This document shows positions 1 to 5,635 of a stretch of DNA of 7,930 bases, piece by piece. Each line of letters begins with the position of its first letter. The first letter of the stretch is position 1. The notes under the pieces are model-generated. The model was not told where the DNA came from. It searched no databases and was given only the letters and a program-made list of their open reading frames with translations. A program made the translations under genes and the position numbers. The stretch is from a bacterium (GTDB taxonomy: Bacteria; Bacteroidota; Bacteroidia; Cytophagales; Thermonemataceae), in contig JANYGM010000214.1 of the NCBI GenBank assembly GCA_025362415.1, positions 1-7,930 of the forward strand, in the 5' to 3' direction.

Positions 1-358
1 AAGGGCTTTTTTGCAGGGCATCACGTCCCAAACGACTTAGTTGGAAAGAGGTGAAAAAATGCCCCAACTTATCCATTTGCAACCATTCTTGGTTATCATT
101 GAAAAACTTAAAACTTGTTTGAGCATTATTTTTGTACCAAAGCGTATGCAAGCCGTACAAACCTGCACCATACGTTATGCCTGCACCTGCAAGTGCCAAA
201 TGAAAGTTTTTTTTGGAAATTTTAGAAATGTCAGTAGTTTTTGAGTGATTTTCTTGCTGATATTTTTCTTTATTTTCTATTAAAATTTGTAGAGAATCTT
301 GCGCAAAAATATCAAAATAACATAAATTAAGAAGTAAATAAAATAAAATTTCTTTCAT
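1..358 (-). CDS. DUF2279-like periplasmic protein, C-terminus cut by window edge
   Basis: The ATG at 358-356 opens a frame that stays open for 119 codons to the left edge of the window, so only the N-terminal part is present. Residues 1-19 form a hydrophobic signal peptide ending IFAQ, a common cleavage context in this phylum. A small Gly/Ala-rich hydrophobic stretch lies at about 53-72. The segment from about 74 to 106 contains WYKNN, SFKFFNDNQEWLQMDKLGH and FFTSFQ, which resembles the conserved core of Bacteroidota DUF2279 (YfiM-like) proteins. The function of that family is unknown to me; an envelope location is inferred from the signal peptide. The gene points away from the DUF3822 gene's terminator-like hairpin at 434-468 and leaves a 111-bp gap to it. 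The family call comes from remembered motif similarity, so it is moderately secure. Confidence 0.75.
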   Translation of the reverse strand, partial: MKEILFYLLLNLCYFDIFAQDSLQILIENKEKYQQENHSKTTDISKISKKNFHLALAGAGITYGAGLYGLHTLWYKNNAQTSFKFFNDNQEWLQMDKLGHFFTSFQLSRLGRDALQKSP

Positions 359-433
359 AAATTCAAAATCTTATTTCATTAAATAATTCATTAAGTAGTT
401 AATTATCAATATTTTGTGTTTATAGTTACCATT

Positions 434-468
434 TAAAGAAGACTTCGCTTAAAGCGAAGTCTTCTTTA
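434..468 (-). terminator. Long perfect inverted repeat after the DUF3822 gene
   Basis: Positions 434-450 and 452-468 are perfectly complementary (17 bp around one central base; the stem can fold with a 3-5 nt loop). It starts two bases beyond the stop codon of the minus-strand gene ending at 470. The stem ends in a short T run in the minus-strand direction (TCTTCTTTAAAT) but no long T tract follows. I read it as an intrinsic terminator for the DUF3822 transcript. It could also be a member of the dispersed palindrome population of this genome. Confidence 0.6.
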
Positions 469-469
469 G

Positions 470-1351
470 TTATTTATCCAAAAAATACATACTATACAAA
501 TCAAAATAACGGTGGGTCAAAATCTCATCAAATTGATGACTAAATGCAATTTTAGCGGGTTTTGTAGCAAAATGTACGTGTCTTACGTATTTGTAAATGA
601 GTGCAAAAATATTAGAATCTGGGCTTATTTCTCCATAAAGTGTTATAGGACAAGTGTTTATGTCTAATTGTAATTCATCATATACAAAAAGAATAAAATA
701 AGCAAAATCTTGTGGACTTTGATAGTGAAAAACATTAGAAATAATAGGTTTTCCATTTTTCAAAACAAGCAAATTCATATAGCGGTTTTCTACACAAACG
801 TGGACAGATGTACTTTCTTTTATATCCGTATTGAGTGCGCCAATCATTACGGCTTCTGCTTGATGCGAATAATGAATATTTATGTTTGGATAAACCTTTC
901 TAAACCAATCTACAATAAGTGCTTCAGCCACAAAAACACAGGTAATTCCTTTGTGTGTATGTGAAAAATGATAGTATTTATTTTTCGTAAAACTCTCATT
1001 TAGAGAAAGATAATCTAAAGAATTTCCTTTAACAAATAATTCTTCAGGAACAAAAGTAAAGTTTTCATTCCTAAAACTAAGTTTAATAGCTTTCCAATAA
1101 CCTGCCTGCAAGATACTGTGCGCAACAGATAACTCTTCTAGGCAATGCACAAGGTCTTGTGTTGTATTTATTTGAGAAAATTTGTAGTCTTCCAAAAAAA
1201 CACACTTGTTTTCTTGTGTATCCATAATGGCTACACGCAAGTTTTTATGTTCTACCATAAACAACAATTCATAATGCTCAATATTATTGACACTAAAAGA
1301 ACTGTCGTGTATTTTATGATTTAGACGAAATTTTTTGGCTATATCTTCCAA
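470..1351 (-). CDS. DUF3822 family protein
   Basis: The 293-residue protein has the size and layout of the Bacteroidota-specific DUF3822 family, whose members are predicted to adopt an actin/ASKHA-like fold and have no established role. Visible family-like blocks are NIEHYELLFMV (23-33), the CVFLEDYKF block (50-58), FTFVPEELF (98-106) followed by a conserved-looking LDYLSLN segment, and AEAVMIGAL (165-173), probably a nucleotide-binding-fold strand and helix. No signal peptide or membrane segment is seen, so it is likely cytoplasmic. The start is unusual: the only usable start before the first conserved block is TTG at 1351-1349. An in-frame TAA lies at 1363-1361 and no ATG occurs until residue 32, inside the conserved region. 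Upstream is a 115-bp gap with two hairpins, then the single-pass membrane protein gene on the same strand. The family call is fairly confident; the function is unknown. Confidence 0.8.
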   Translation of the reverse strand: MEDIAKKFRLNHKIHDSSFSVNNIEHYELLFMVEHKNLRVAIMDTQENKCVFLEDYKFSQINTTQDLVHCLEELSVAHSILQAGYWKAIKLSFRNENFTFVPEELFVKGNSLDYLSLNESFTKNKYYHFSHTHKGITCVFVAEALIVDWFRKVYPNINIHYSHQAEAVMIGALNTDIKESTSVHVCVENRYMNLLVLKNGKPIISNVFHYQSPQDFAYFILFVYDELQLDINTCPITLYGEISPDSNIFALIYKYVRHVHFATKPAKIAFSHQFDEILTHRYFDLYSMYFLDK

Positions 1352-1373
1352 TTTTATGAGTTATGAATTGTGA

Positions 1374-1389
1374 ACTAGCATTTGCTAGT
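1374..1389. repeat. Short perfect inverted repeat ACTAGCA/TGCTAGT
   Basis: Two 7-nt arms (1374-1380 and 1383-1389) are perfect reverse complements around two bases. It lies 6 bp left of the larger hairpin at 1396-1425, in the gap upstream of the DUF3822 start codon. It could be part of the DUF3822 leader or of a composite repeat with the larger palindrome. No function can be assigned. Confidence 0.55.
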
Positions 1390-1395
1390 ATTATG

Positions 1396-1425
1396 GTGAA
1401 GTCAGGTGTTTCCACCTGACTTCAC
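1396..1425. repeat. Dispersed palindrome, copy 1 (core GTCAGGTGTTTCCACCTGAC)
   Basis: A perfect 13-bp stem (1396-1408 with 1413-1425) encloses the loop TTTC. The central 20 bases recur exactly at 7851-7870. It sits 42 bp beyond the stop codon of the minus-strand membrane-protein gene and 45 bp before the DUF3822 start. It could therefore act as a terminator or processing hairpin between the two, but no T tract follows on either strand. The repeated core argues for a mobile or dispersed palindromic repeat. Confidence 0.8.
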
Positions 1426-1466
1426 AACAAGTTTTATATTCGTACTTCGTACCTCTCACTTCTTTC

Positions 1467-2117
1467 TTACTCTCCCCAATTTCCTTTTAGTGAAAGGTCA
1501 GTAAGACTACCAAAACCTAAATGTGGCAATGCTTCTGGTCCTTTTCTTCTTCTTGCAGGATTTACAGGAGCAACATCTTTTACTTCCAAGTGTTGCAATA
1601 ACCCTGCTAGTGAATTTTCCTCTTTATTTTTATCTCCTTCTTTTGCATTTACAAATGATGCAGTAGCAGCTCTAGAAGTAGCTGTTGCCATTGCAAATCT
1701 ATCTTTGGTTGCTTTTTGGTCATTAGGAATAAAAGCAATAGAATCTATAATAAAATTAGGATATTTAGCTTTTGGCAAAAGGCTATCACGCACCGCCACA
1801 TAACCAATAGTATCTATTTGTCTTTTAAATTCATCTCCTTTAATAACAATTTCTTTTTCATTGACAATAGCAAGTTTTTCATCTTTGATAAAAGCTATCA
1901 AATCTGTAAAATTATCCGCATATTTGCCTTTTACAGTGAGGTATAGCTTTTGTGCCTCACGAATAAGTTTCATACGTGCAATAACACGTTCTTCTGTGTC
2001 AGCCACAAATTTAGCCTCACGAATAGGCTTTTGGATAGATTCCCAAAGGAAATAAGTAAGTCCAATTGCTATTAAAGAAAAAACAACTGTTCCTATAAGA
2101 ATTACATTTTTGTTCAT
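1467..2117 (-). CDS. Single-pass membrane protein of unknown function
   Basis: The 216-residue protein starts at ATG 2117-2115. Residues 5-25 form one hydrophobic membrane segment, preceded by MNKN. Residues 27-60 are charged and probably helical (a possible coiled coil). They lead into IREAQKLYLTVKGKYADNFTDL (52-73), a pattern like the region after the N-terminal helix in pilin- or pseudopilin-like proteins of this phylum, followed by a soluble domain to about 130. The C-terminal third is Ala/Thr- and then Pro/Arg-rich (APVNPARRRKGPEALP near 183-198) and looks disordered. No cysteines and no catalytic motif were noticed. I do not recognise a named family with certainty. The soluble part most likely faces the periplasm. 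The neighbour downstream on the same strand encodes the DUF3822 protein, so the two may share a transcript. Confidence 0.75.
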   Translation of the reverse strand: MNKNVILIGTVVFSLIAIGLTYFLWESIQKPIREAKFVADTEERVIARMKLIREAQKLYLTVKGKYADNFTDLIAFIKDEKLAIVNEKEIVIKGDEFKRQIDTIGYVAVRDSLLPKAKYPNFIIDSIAFIPNDQKATKDRFAMATATSRAATASFVNAKEGDKNKEENSLAGLLQHLEVKDVAPVNPARRRKGPEALPHLGFGSLTDLSLKGNWGE

Positions 2118-2291
2118 TGGATTTTTTAATTGTAAATTATGTAACTATAATTATTACTATGTTAATTTAGTAAACGAATTTATTTTGGATATTTAACGCA
2201 ATAATAAATAAAAAACTTTAAAAAAACTACTTTCTAAGAAAATTTTTAGGAAAATATACCTCATTATTCATATTTCATTTATTACTATTCA
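2118..2291. other. AT-rich intergenic gap, no gene seen
   Basis: This 174-bp gap lies between two minus-strand genes. It is very AT-rich and has short TATTCAT/TTCATTT repetitions at 2264-2294 that resemble the ATTCATTCA-type repeats seen further right. I found no convincing TAnnTTTG promoter element for the downstream gene and no clear terminator for the upstream gene. Confidence 0.5.
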
Positions 2292-2753
2292 TTATTTTCT
2301 TGTTAGATAAATCTCTCCTTCTGGTGCATTACTATTAGCTACACAACCAAACCAACTGCCTTCTAAGGTATTATTTTTGAGCATAAGTGTATAATTTTTT
2401 ATACACCAACTTCCGCCTTCTATTTTTTGGGTTTTTATAGAAAGTTCTTTAACAACAATTTTTTTGTTTAGTTTTTCTCCAATCAAAGTAATAACACTAA
2501 ACGTACCATTAGGTATATTGATGCTAGATTCTCCTGTGATGCGGTTGTCATTTTTTAGTACAAAATTTATTTCAAAGTCATATTTGCTAGCAAATCCGCC
2601 TGCTTTTTGGGTAAGATACCCTTTCCATTTGCCTGTAAGTGGGTCTTCTGGTGCAATTTGTGGTGTAGCGTTTTTTATATTAGCACTACTCAAACACAAC
2701 AAATTTAGCAAAAAACAAAAATAAATACATAGTTTTTTAAGGTGATTTTTCAT
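2292..2753 (-). CDS. Small secreted protein with a probable disulphide, unknown function
   Basis: Starting at ATG 2753-2751 the product has 153 residues. Residues 1-24 are a signal peptide (MKNHLKKL, then a hydrophobic core, ending LSSA). The mature part is beta-rich and contains GKWKGYLTQKAGG (41-53), alternating-strand segments around 58-66 and 97-105, SWCIKNYTLMLKNNTLEGSWFG (116-137 region) and a closing GEIYLTRK. This layout, a W-K-G strand at the start and a short strand at the end, recalls small lipocalin-like or beta-sandwich secreted proteins, but I do not recognise the family. C117 and C137 could form a disulphide. A longer reading from TTG at 2798 is rejected because that codon lies inside a good promoter -7 element. 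The gene is divergent from the 5'-nucleotidase-domain lipoprotein gene, separated by 106 bp. Confidence 0.75.
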   Translation of the reverse strand: MKNHLKKLCIYFCFLLNLLCLSSANIKNATPQIAPEDPLTGKWKGYLTQKAGGFASKYDFEINFVLKNDNRITGESSINIPNGTFSVITLIGEKLNKKIVVKELSIKTQKIEGGSWCIKNYTLMLKNNTLEGSWFGCVANSNAPEGEIYLTRK

Positions 2754-2795
2754 AGAATTTTGACGAAAATTTAGTTGGTTTATCTTAAATTTTAT

Positions 2796-2828
2796 CAAAA
2801 ATACAAAAAAAAATGCTAACTTTCCAAC
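2796..2828 (-). promoter_or_regulatory. Bacteroidota-type promoter for the small secreted protein gene
   Basis: Read on the minus strand, TATTTTTG (2803-2796) matches the Bacteroidota -7 consensus TAnnTTTG exactly. The trimer TTG of GTTG (2828-2825) lies 21 bp upstream as the -33 element. Transcription would begin near 2790, leaving a leader of roughly 35-40 nt before the ATG at 2753. The match is by inspection only. Confidence 0.5.
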
Positions 2829-2859
2829 TTTTAAAATATTCTAATCATTTTTTAATGTT

Positions 2860-3657
2860 ATGACTAACAAAACTAACAACCTCAAATATAATTTATTGTT
2901 TTCTTTAAAACCTGTTGTTGCACTTGTTGTTACACTTGTTTTTTCTGGTCTTTATTCTGCTTGTACACCTAAAGCCTACAAACCCAAAATAGCCATTACA
3001 CACACAGAAATAGATGCTGACATTGTTGCTGACCCAAAAATAGAAGCTATTATTGCACCTTACAAGGCAAAACTTGATGGCTCTATGAACCGTGTTATTG
3101 GACAAGCAGCCAAAGAACTTCCCAAAGTGATGCGTGCCAATGAATTTATTTTAGGCAATTTTGTGGCAGATTTGACTTTGGAACAAGCTAAAAAAGAAGT
3201 CCGTGAAATAGATTTAGCAATTGTTACAATGGGCGGTTTGCGTGTGAGTATTCCTGCAGGTGAGATAAGAATTTCTACTATTTTTGAACTAATGCCCTTT
3301 GAAAATGCTGTTTCTGTCATTACCGTAACTGGGGAAACTATGGAAATGCTGTTTGCTTATATGCTTGCTAAGAAAAATGTGGCTATTTCTAATGTAAAAA
3401 TGAAGATAAAAGATGGAAAATATACACAGATTATAGTTAATGATAAACCTTTTGACAAAACAAAAAACTATACTATTGCTATTTCTGACTACCTTGCAGA
3501 GGGCGGTGATGGTATGGATTTTTTTAAGAATGCTATTAAAACAGAAAAAATAGAACTCAAATACAGAGATATGATTATAGTACATATAGAGGAACTTACA
3601 GCCGCAGGCAAAAAAGTTGATGCACAGCTTGATGGGCGTGTTTCTGAAGAAAAATAA
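2860..3657 (+). CDS. Lipoprotein with stand-alone 5'-nucleotidase C-terminal domain
   Basis: The 265-residue product begins with a basic N-terminus, a hydrophobic segment (about 12-30) and the lipobox LYSAC, with C35 as the expected lipidated residue. Residues 76-260 match the 5'-nucleotidase C-terminal domain: GNFVAD (99-104), MGGLR (124-128, equivalent to the nucleotide-binding GGIR), IPAG (131-134), ELMPFENAV (143-151), SDYLAEGGDGMDFF (209-222) and a final DGRV. In full-length enzymes such as UshA this domain binds the nucleotide base and ribose while a separate N-terminal metallophosphatase domain cleaves the phosphate. The metal-binding domain is absent here, so this protein alone should not be catalytic. 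In many Bacteroidota the two domains are separate adjacent genes; no such partner is in this window. It is probably anchored in the outer or inner membrane facing the periplasm. Confidence 0.9.
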   Translation: MTNKTNNLKYNLLFSLKPVVALVVTLVFSGLYSACTPKAYKPKIAITHTEIDADIVADPKIEAIIAPYKAKLDGSMNRVIGQAAKELPKVMRANEFILGNFVADLTLEQAKKEVREIDLAIVTMGGLRVSIPAGEIRISTIFELMPFENAVSVITVTGETMEMLFAYMLAKKNVAISNVKMKIKDGKYTQIIVNDKPFDKTKNYTIAISDYLAEGGDGMDFFKNAIKTEKIELKYRDMIIVHIEELTAAGKKVDAQLDGRVSEEK

Positions 3658-3659
3658 CA

Positions 3660-3702
3660 ATTCAATTACGAATTATCAATTACGAATTACGAATGAATAC
3701 AA
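3660..3702 (+). repeat. AT-rich AATTACGAATTA-type intergenic repeat
   Basis: This stretch is built of near-repeats of AATTACGAATTA and AATTATCAATTA, ending GAATGAATAC. Related sequence ending in (G)AATGAATAC or its complement GTATTCATT occurs at 6440-6486 and 7014-7085. It begins just after the stop codon of the 5'-nucleotidase-domain gene. It makes the long N-terminal reading of the next frame (ITNYQLRITNEYN) look like translated repeat rather than protein. Confidence 0.55.
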
Positions 3703-3706
3703 TTTA

Positions 3707-4669
3707 ATGCAAATGTTTGATAACTCTATCTTTATAAAAAAAATAAGAAAAACTCTAAAAGTGTTTAACTATCATAACCCCACGTTCTACGTGGGGCAAC
3801 AACAAACCAAACCTAATAAAATATTTTCTTTTTTATTAGGTTTGTTTTTCATGACTATTAGTTTTTATATTTCTGCGCAAAATTTGGTTAAAACCACCTC
3901 TAATCCCTCCTTCAAAGTAGGGGAACAGACTCCCCTACTTCCTAAGGAGGGGCTGGGGGTGGTTTTGTATAACAATTTTAAACTATCCTTTTTTGAAGCA
4001 AATATTGGCTTAGATACTCGTTATGGCTACGTAAATAATACTGTAAGAGCTGATAATGATAGCATTTACAAAAGCCCTAAACGGCTTTTGGCTGAAAACA
4101 GGGCTTTTGGTATCTCTGGAATGATAAAATCTTCACTACTCGCTAATTTTATACGCAATCAAGAGAATAAAAAATGGCGTTTTGGTGATATTCTGTGGGC
4201 GGGGCTTTCCGCAGGAATACTCCAAAATAACTATGATATTGCTAATAACCCTCTTAAAAACAACAAAAATAAGGTTTGGTTTGCCTATAATTTTGGTTTA
4301 GGTTTTGCGCTTACTCGTCAGTTTTCTCCCAAAAAAGAACTTGGCATAAATCTTACTATTTTGAAATTTATTGTTGATGATGTGGCAGAAAATTTTTCTG
4401 GTTCTGGGTTGGGTGTGCGCTACCGTTATGTTAATATTGTCGGAGAAATAGGCACAGAGGCACGAAGAGAGGTTTTTGGAGGTTGGTTTTTGCCTACAAC
4501 CATTCAGCCACGACAGTTTTATGTGAAAGGAAATATTTTACTGAAAAACCAAAAAACAATAGGTTTTCAGGCTGAAATAGCGCAAAATACTTATAAAGAC
4601 ATAGTTTTTAATAATGATTTTCAATATAATATCTGGTCTGCACAACTTTTTTATGGAATTTATTTTTAA
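3707..4669 (+). CDS. Outer-membrane beta-barrel protein carrying an in-frame palindromic element
   Basis: From ATG 3707 the product has 320 residues; ATG 3713 is equally possible. The frame is open back to ATG 3617, but that stretch overlaps the previous gene and runs through an intergenic repeat. Residues 38-58 (KIFSFLLGLFFMTISFYISAQ region) look like a signal peptide core with cleavage near SAQ, preceded by an oddly long N-region that includes a translated hairpin (3778-3796). Residues 62-86 are the palindromic element (TPLLPKEGLGVV). From about 88 onward, alternating hydrophobic and polar strands, Gly and aromatic residues and a C-terminal YGIYF are typical of an outer-membrane barrel. I recognise no named family. 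The end overlaps the start of the next barrel gene by 17 bp, suggesting co-translation. A terminator-like hairpin lies inside the signal-peptide codons (3808-3850). The barrel call is reasonable; the N-terminus is uncertain. Confidence 0.7.
   Translation: MQMFDNSIFIKKIRKTLKVFNYHNPTFYVGQQQTKPNKIFSFLLGLFFMTISFYISAQNLVKTTSNPSFKVGEQTPLLPKEGLGVVLYNNFKLSFFEANIGLDTRYGYVNNTVRADNDSIYKSPKRLLAENRAFGISGMIKSSLLANFIRNQENKKWRFGDILWAGLSAGILQNNYDIANNPLKNNKNKVWFAYNFGLGFALTRQFSPKKELGINLTILKFIVDDVAENFSGSGLGVRYRYVNIVGEIGTEARREVFGGWFLPTTIQPRQFYVKGNILLKNQKTIGFQAEIAQNTYKDIVFNNDFQYNIWSAQLFYGIYF
3778..3796. repeat. Perfect GC-rich hairpin CCCCACGT-TCT-ACGTGGGG
   Basis: Two 8-nt arms (3778-3785 and 3789-3796) are perfect complements around TCT. 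It stands out in an AT-rich background. It is translated as part of NPTFYVGQ if the barrel gene starts at 3707, or lies in the untranslated leader if the true start is further right. It is probably another dispersed palindrome. Confidence 0.7.
3808..3850 (+). terminator. Terminator-shaped hairpin inside signal-peptide codons
   Basis: Positions 3808-3821 pair perfectly with 3831-3844 (14 bp, 9-nt loop), followed by TTTTTC (3845-3850). The shape is that of an intrinsic terminator on the plus strand, although the stem is AT-rich. It overlaps the codons for NKIFSFLLGLFF of the barrel protein. It could end the transcript of the 5'-nucleotidase-domain gene or act as an attenuator, or it may have arisen because of the Leu/Phe/Lys codons. 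Confidence 0.4.
3890..3966. repeat. In-frame palindromic coding element, copy 1
   Basis: Terminal inverted arms AAAACCACC (3890-3898) and GGTGGTTTT (3958-3966) bound a 77-bp imperfect palindrome whose arms include CCCTCCTTC and AAGGAGGGGCTGGGGGTGG. It reads in frame through the first barrel gene as TTSNPSFK...TPLLPKEGLGVV, directly after the predicted signal-peptide cleavage site. GC content is visibly higher than in the flanking sequence. A second copy lies at 4686-4763 in the next gene. Confidence 0.85.
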
Positions 4670-5399
4670 GAAAAAATTTAAGTATAAAACCACTCCCAGC
4701 CCCTCCTTGAAAAGTAAGGGGATAAAAACTCCCCTCCTTCCAAAGGAGGGGTTGGGGGTGGTTGTTAAGAAGTTTTTCTTGTATATATATATGTATATGT
4801 GTGCATTATGTACGCAAGCGCAAGGCATAGACACGCCTATAAAAAAGCCTTTTTTTGTAGAAAAAGGCTTTATAACAGGTTTTGGAACAGGTTTTAATGC
4901 TTTGCAAGTGCCAGAAGGAAACTATCAAATTTGGTATTTTCAAGCTAAATTTTCTCACGAAATCTCACGAAACAAACGCAATAAAAATAATAATTCTAAT
5001 AATAATTCTACTATTTTTGGACGTGCTTTGCTTACATTTGAGCCACAAATAAACCCTATTTTTATTGTTTTTAATAAAAATAGAGATTTTAAAAATGAAA
5101 TTGAATTTGGTTTGAGTGTTGGCTTGCAACAAAGTTTTATTATCAATAACACATTTGAGGCATATATTATGGGTAGTATTGCGCCTTTCTTTACATCTGT
5201 GCGTACCACAAGGCAAGCACAAGGATTTATTTTTGCTGATAATATAGGATTAGGAACATATATTTACCTTCAAAAAGATAAAAAATTAGCCTTAAATTTA
5301 GGTTTTAGGTTGCGACATTTATCAAATGCCAACACGAGAAAACCTAATTTTGGTATCAATACAAGAAATTATTTGATAGGAATTAGCTGGTTTTGGTGA
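4653..5399 (+). CDS. PagL-like acyloxyacyl hydrolase (lipid A 3-O-deacylase family) with in-frame palindromic element
   Basis: From ATG 4653 the product has 248 residues. Residues 12-37 are the palindromic element (TPSPSLK...TPLLPKEGLGVV). VKKFFLYIYMYMCALCTQAQ (38-57) is a signal peptide, and the remainder is a small beta-barrel ending in ISWFW. The C-terminal block FRLRHLSNANTRKPNFGIN (218-236) matches the PagL active-site region: H222 and S224 fit the catalytic His and Ser. The position 14 after the His, Glu in Pseudomonas PagL, is N236. PagL removes the 3-position acyl chain of lipid A in the outer membrane, but activity here is uncertain. Residues 104-121 form an Asn-rich low-complexity loop. 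Alternative starts are ATG 4614 (deep in the previous gene) and GTG 4758 at the element's right end, which would give an ordinary signal peptide. The gene overlaps the preceding barrel gene by 17 bp. Confidence 0.75.
   Translation: MEFIFKKKFKYKTTPSPSLKSKGIKTPLLPKEGLGVVVKKFFLYIYMYMCALCTQAQGIDTPIKKPFFVEKGFITGFGTGFNALQVPEGNYQIWYFQAKFSHEISRNKRNKNNNSNNNSTIFGRALLTFEPQINPIFIVFNKNRDFKNEIEFGLSVGLQQSFIINNTFEAYIMGSIAPFFTSVRTTRQAQGFIFADNIGLGTYIYLQKDKKLALNLGFRLRHLSNANTRKPNFGINTRNYLIGISWFW
4686..4763. repeat. In-frame palindromic coding element, copy 2
   Basis: The arm AACCACTCCCAGCCCCTCCT (4688-4707) pairs, with two mismatches, with AGGAGGGGTTGGGGGTGGTT (4744-4763). The element is close to copy 1 at 3890-3966, differs from it by one codon in length, and is read in the same frame relative to the repeat. 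It lies directly before the hydrophobic signal-peptide core of the PagL-like protein. Because it is palindromic, the other strand can be read as a similar TTPNPSFGRRGVFIPLL-type peptide. Confidence 0.85.
4844..4871. repeat. Hairpin within the PagL-like coding sequence
   Basis: AAAGCCTTTTT (4844-4854) and AAAAAGGCTTT (4861-4871) are perfect complements around a 6-nt loop. They encode KKPFFVEKGF just after the signal peptide. Its stability is unusual for coding sequence, but it may be incidental to Lys/Phe codons. Confidence 0.45.
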
Positions 5400-5409
5400 T
5401 ATTCATTTG

Positions 5410-5525
5410 TCTGAATCACAGATTTAAGGAGGATTACGCAGATGACACAGATTTTAATTGATATTTATTTGTTGAAATTAAAATCTGTGTCATCTGTATA
5501 ATCCATTTGAAAATCCGTGATTCTA
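5410..5525. repeat. Large imperfect inverted repeat (about 116 bp)
   Basis: The left arm 5410-5459 and right arm 5476-5525 are near-complementary. The inner 21 bp (5439-5459 with 5476-5496) pair perfectly around a 16-nt loop, and the outer part pairs with several mismatches (ATCACAGATTT against AAATCCGTGAT). The wording ATCACAGATT... and GATGACACAGATTTT resembles an interspersed repeat often seen between genes in Bacteroidota genomes. It fills most of the gap after the PagL-like stop codon and could also stop transcription there. Confidence 0.75.
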
Positions 5526-5532
5526 ATAATTG

Positions 5533-5562
5533 TTTACAAAAAAAGAAAGATTTTTTTGTAAA
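5533..5562 (+). other. AT-only hairpin in the leader of the subunit III gene
   Basis: TTTACAAAAAAA (5533-5544) and TTTTTTTGTAAA (5551-5562) pair perfectly around GAAAGA. It lies about 75 bp upstream of the cox subunit III start. It may terminate upstream transcription or sit in the leader of the oxidase transcript. No clear promoter with TAnnTTTG was found between 5526 and 5635. Confidence 0.45.
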
Positions 5563-5635
5563 ATCAAAAAATATTTTCTTTCTTTGTGCATCAATGACAA
5601 GATTTCACAATATAATCTTCATAAACTAAAAAATT

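Noticed and set aside
41..244. Plus-strand open frame of 67 codons
   Set aside because: It lies opposite the DUF2279-like gene, whose signal peptide and conserved motifs are clear on the minus strand.
3617..3706. N-terminal extension of the first barrel gene from ATG 3617
   Set aside because: It overlaps the end of the previous gene and runs through the AATTACGAATTA repeat, giving a repeat-derived peptide; a start at 3707 or 3713 is more plausible.
4538..4834. Minus-strand open frame of 98 codons containing a PLLFKEGLGVV-like peptide
   Set aside because: It is antisense to two barrel genes and exists because the palindromic element reads open on both strands; nothing else in it looks like protein.
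4978..5012. AATAATAATTCT tandem repeat in the PagL-like gene
   Set aside because: Only two copies are present, encoding an Asn-rich loop; this is too short to call a phase-variable tract.
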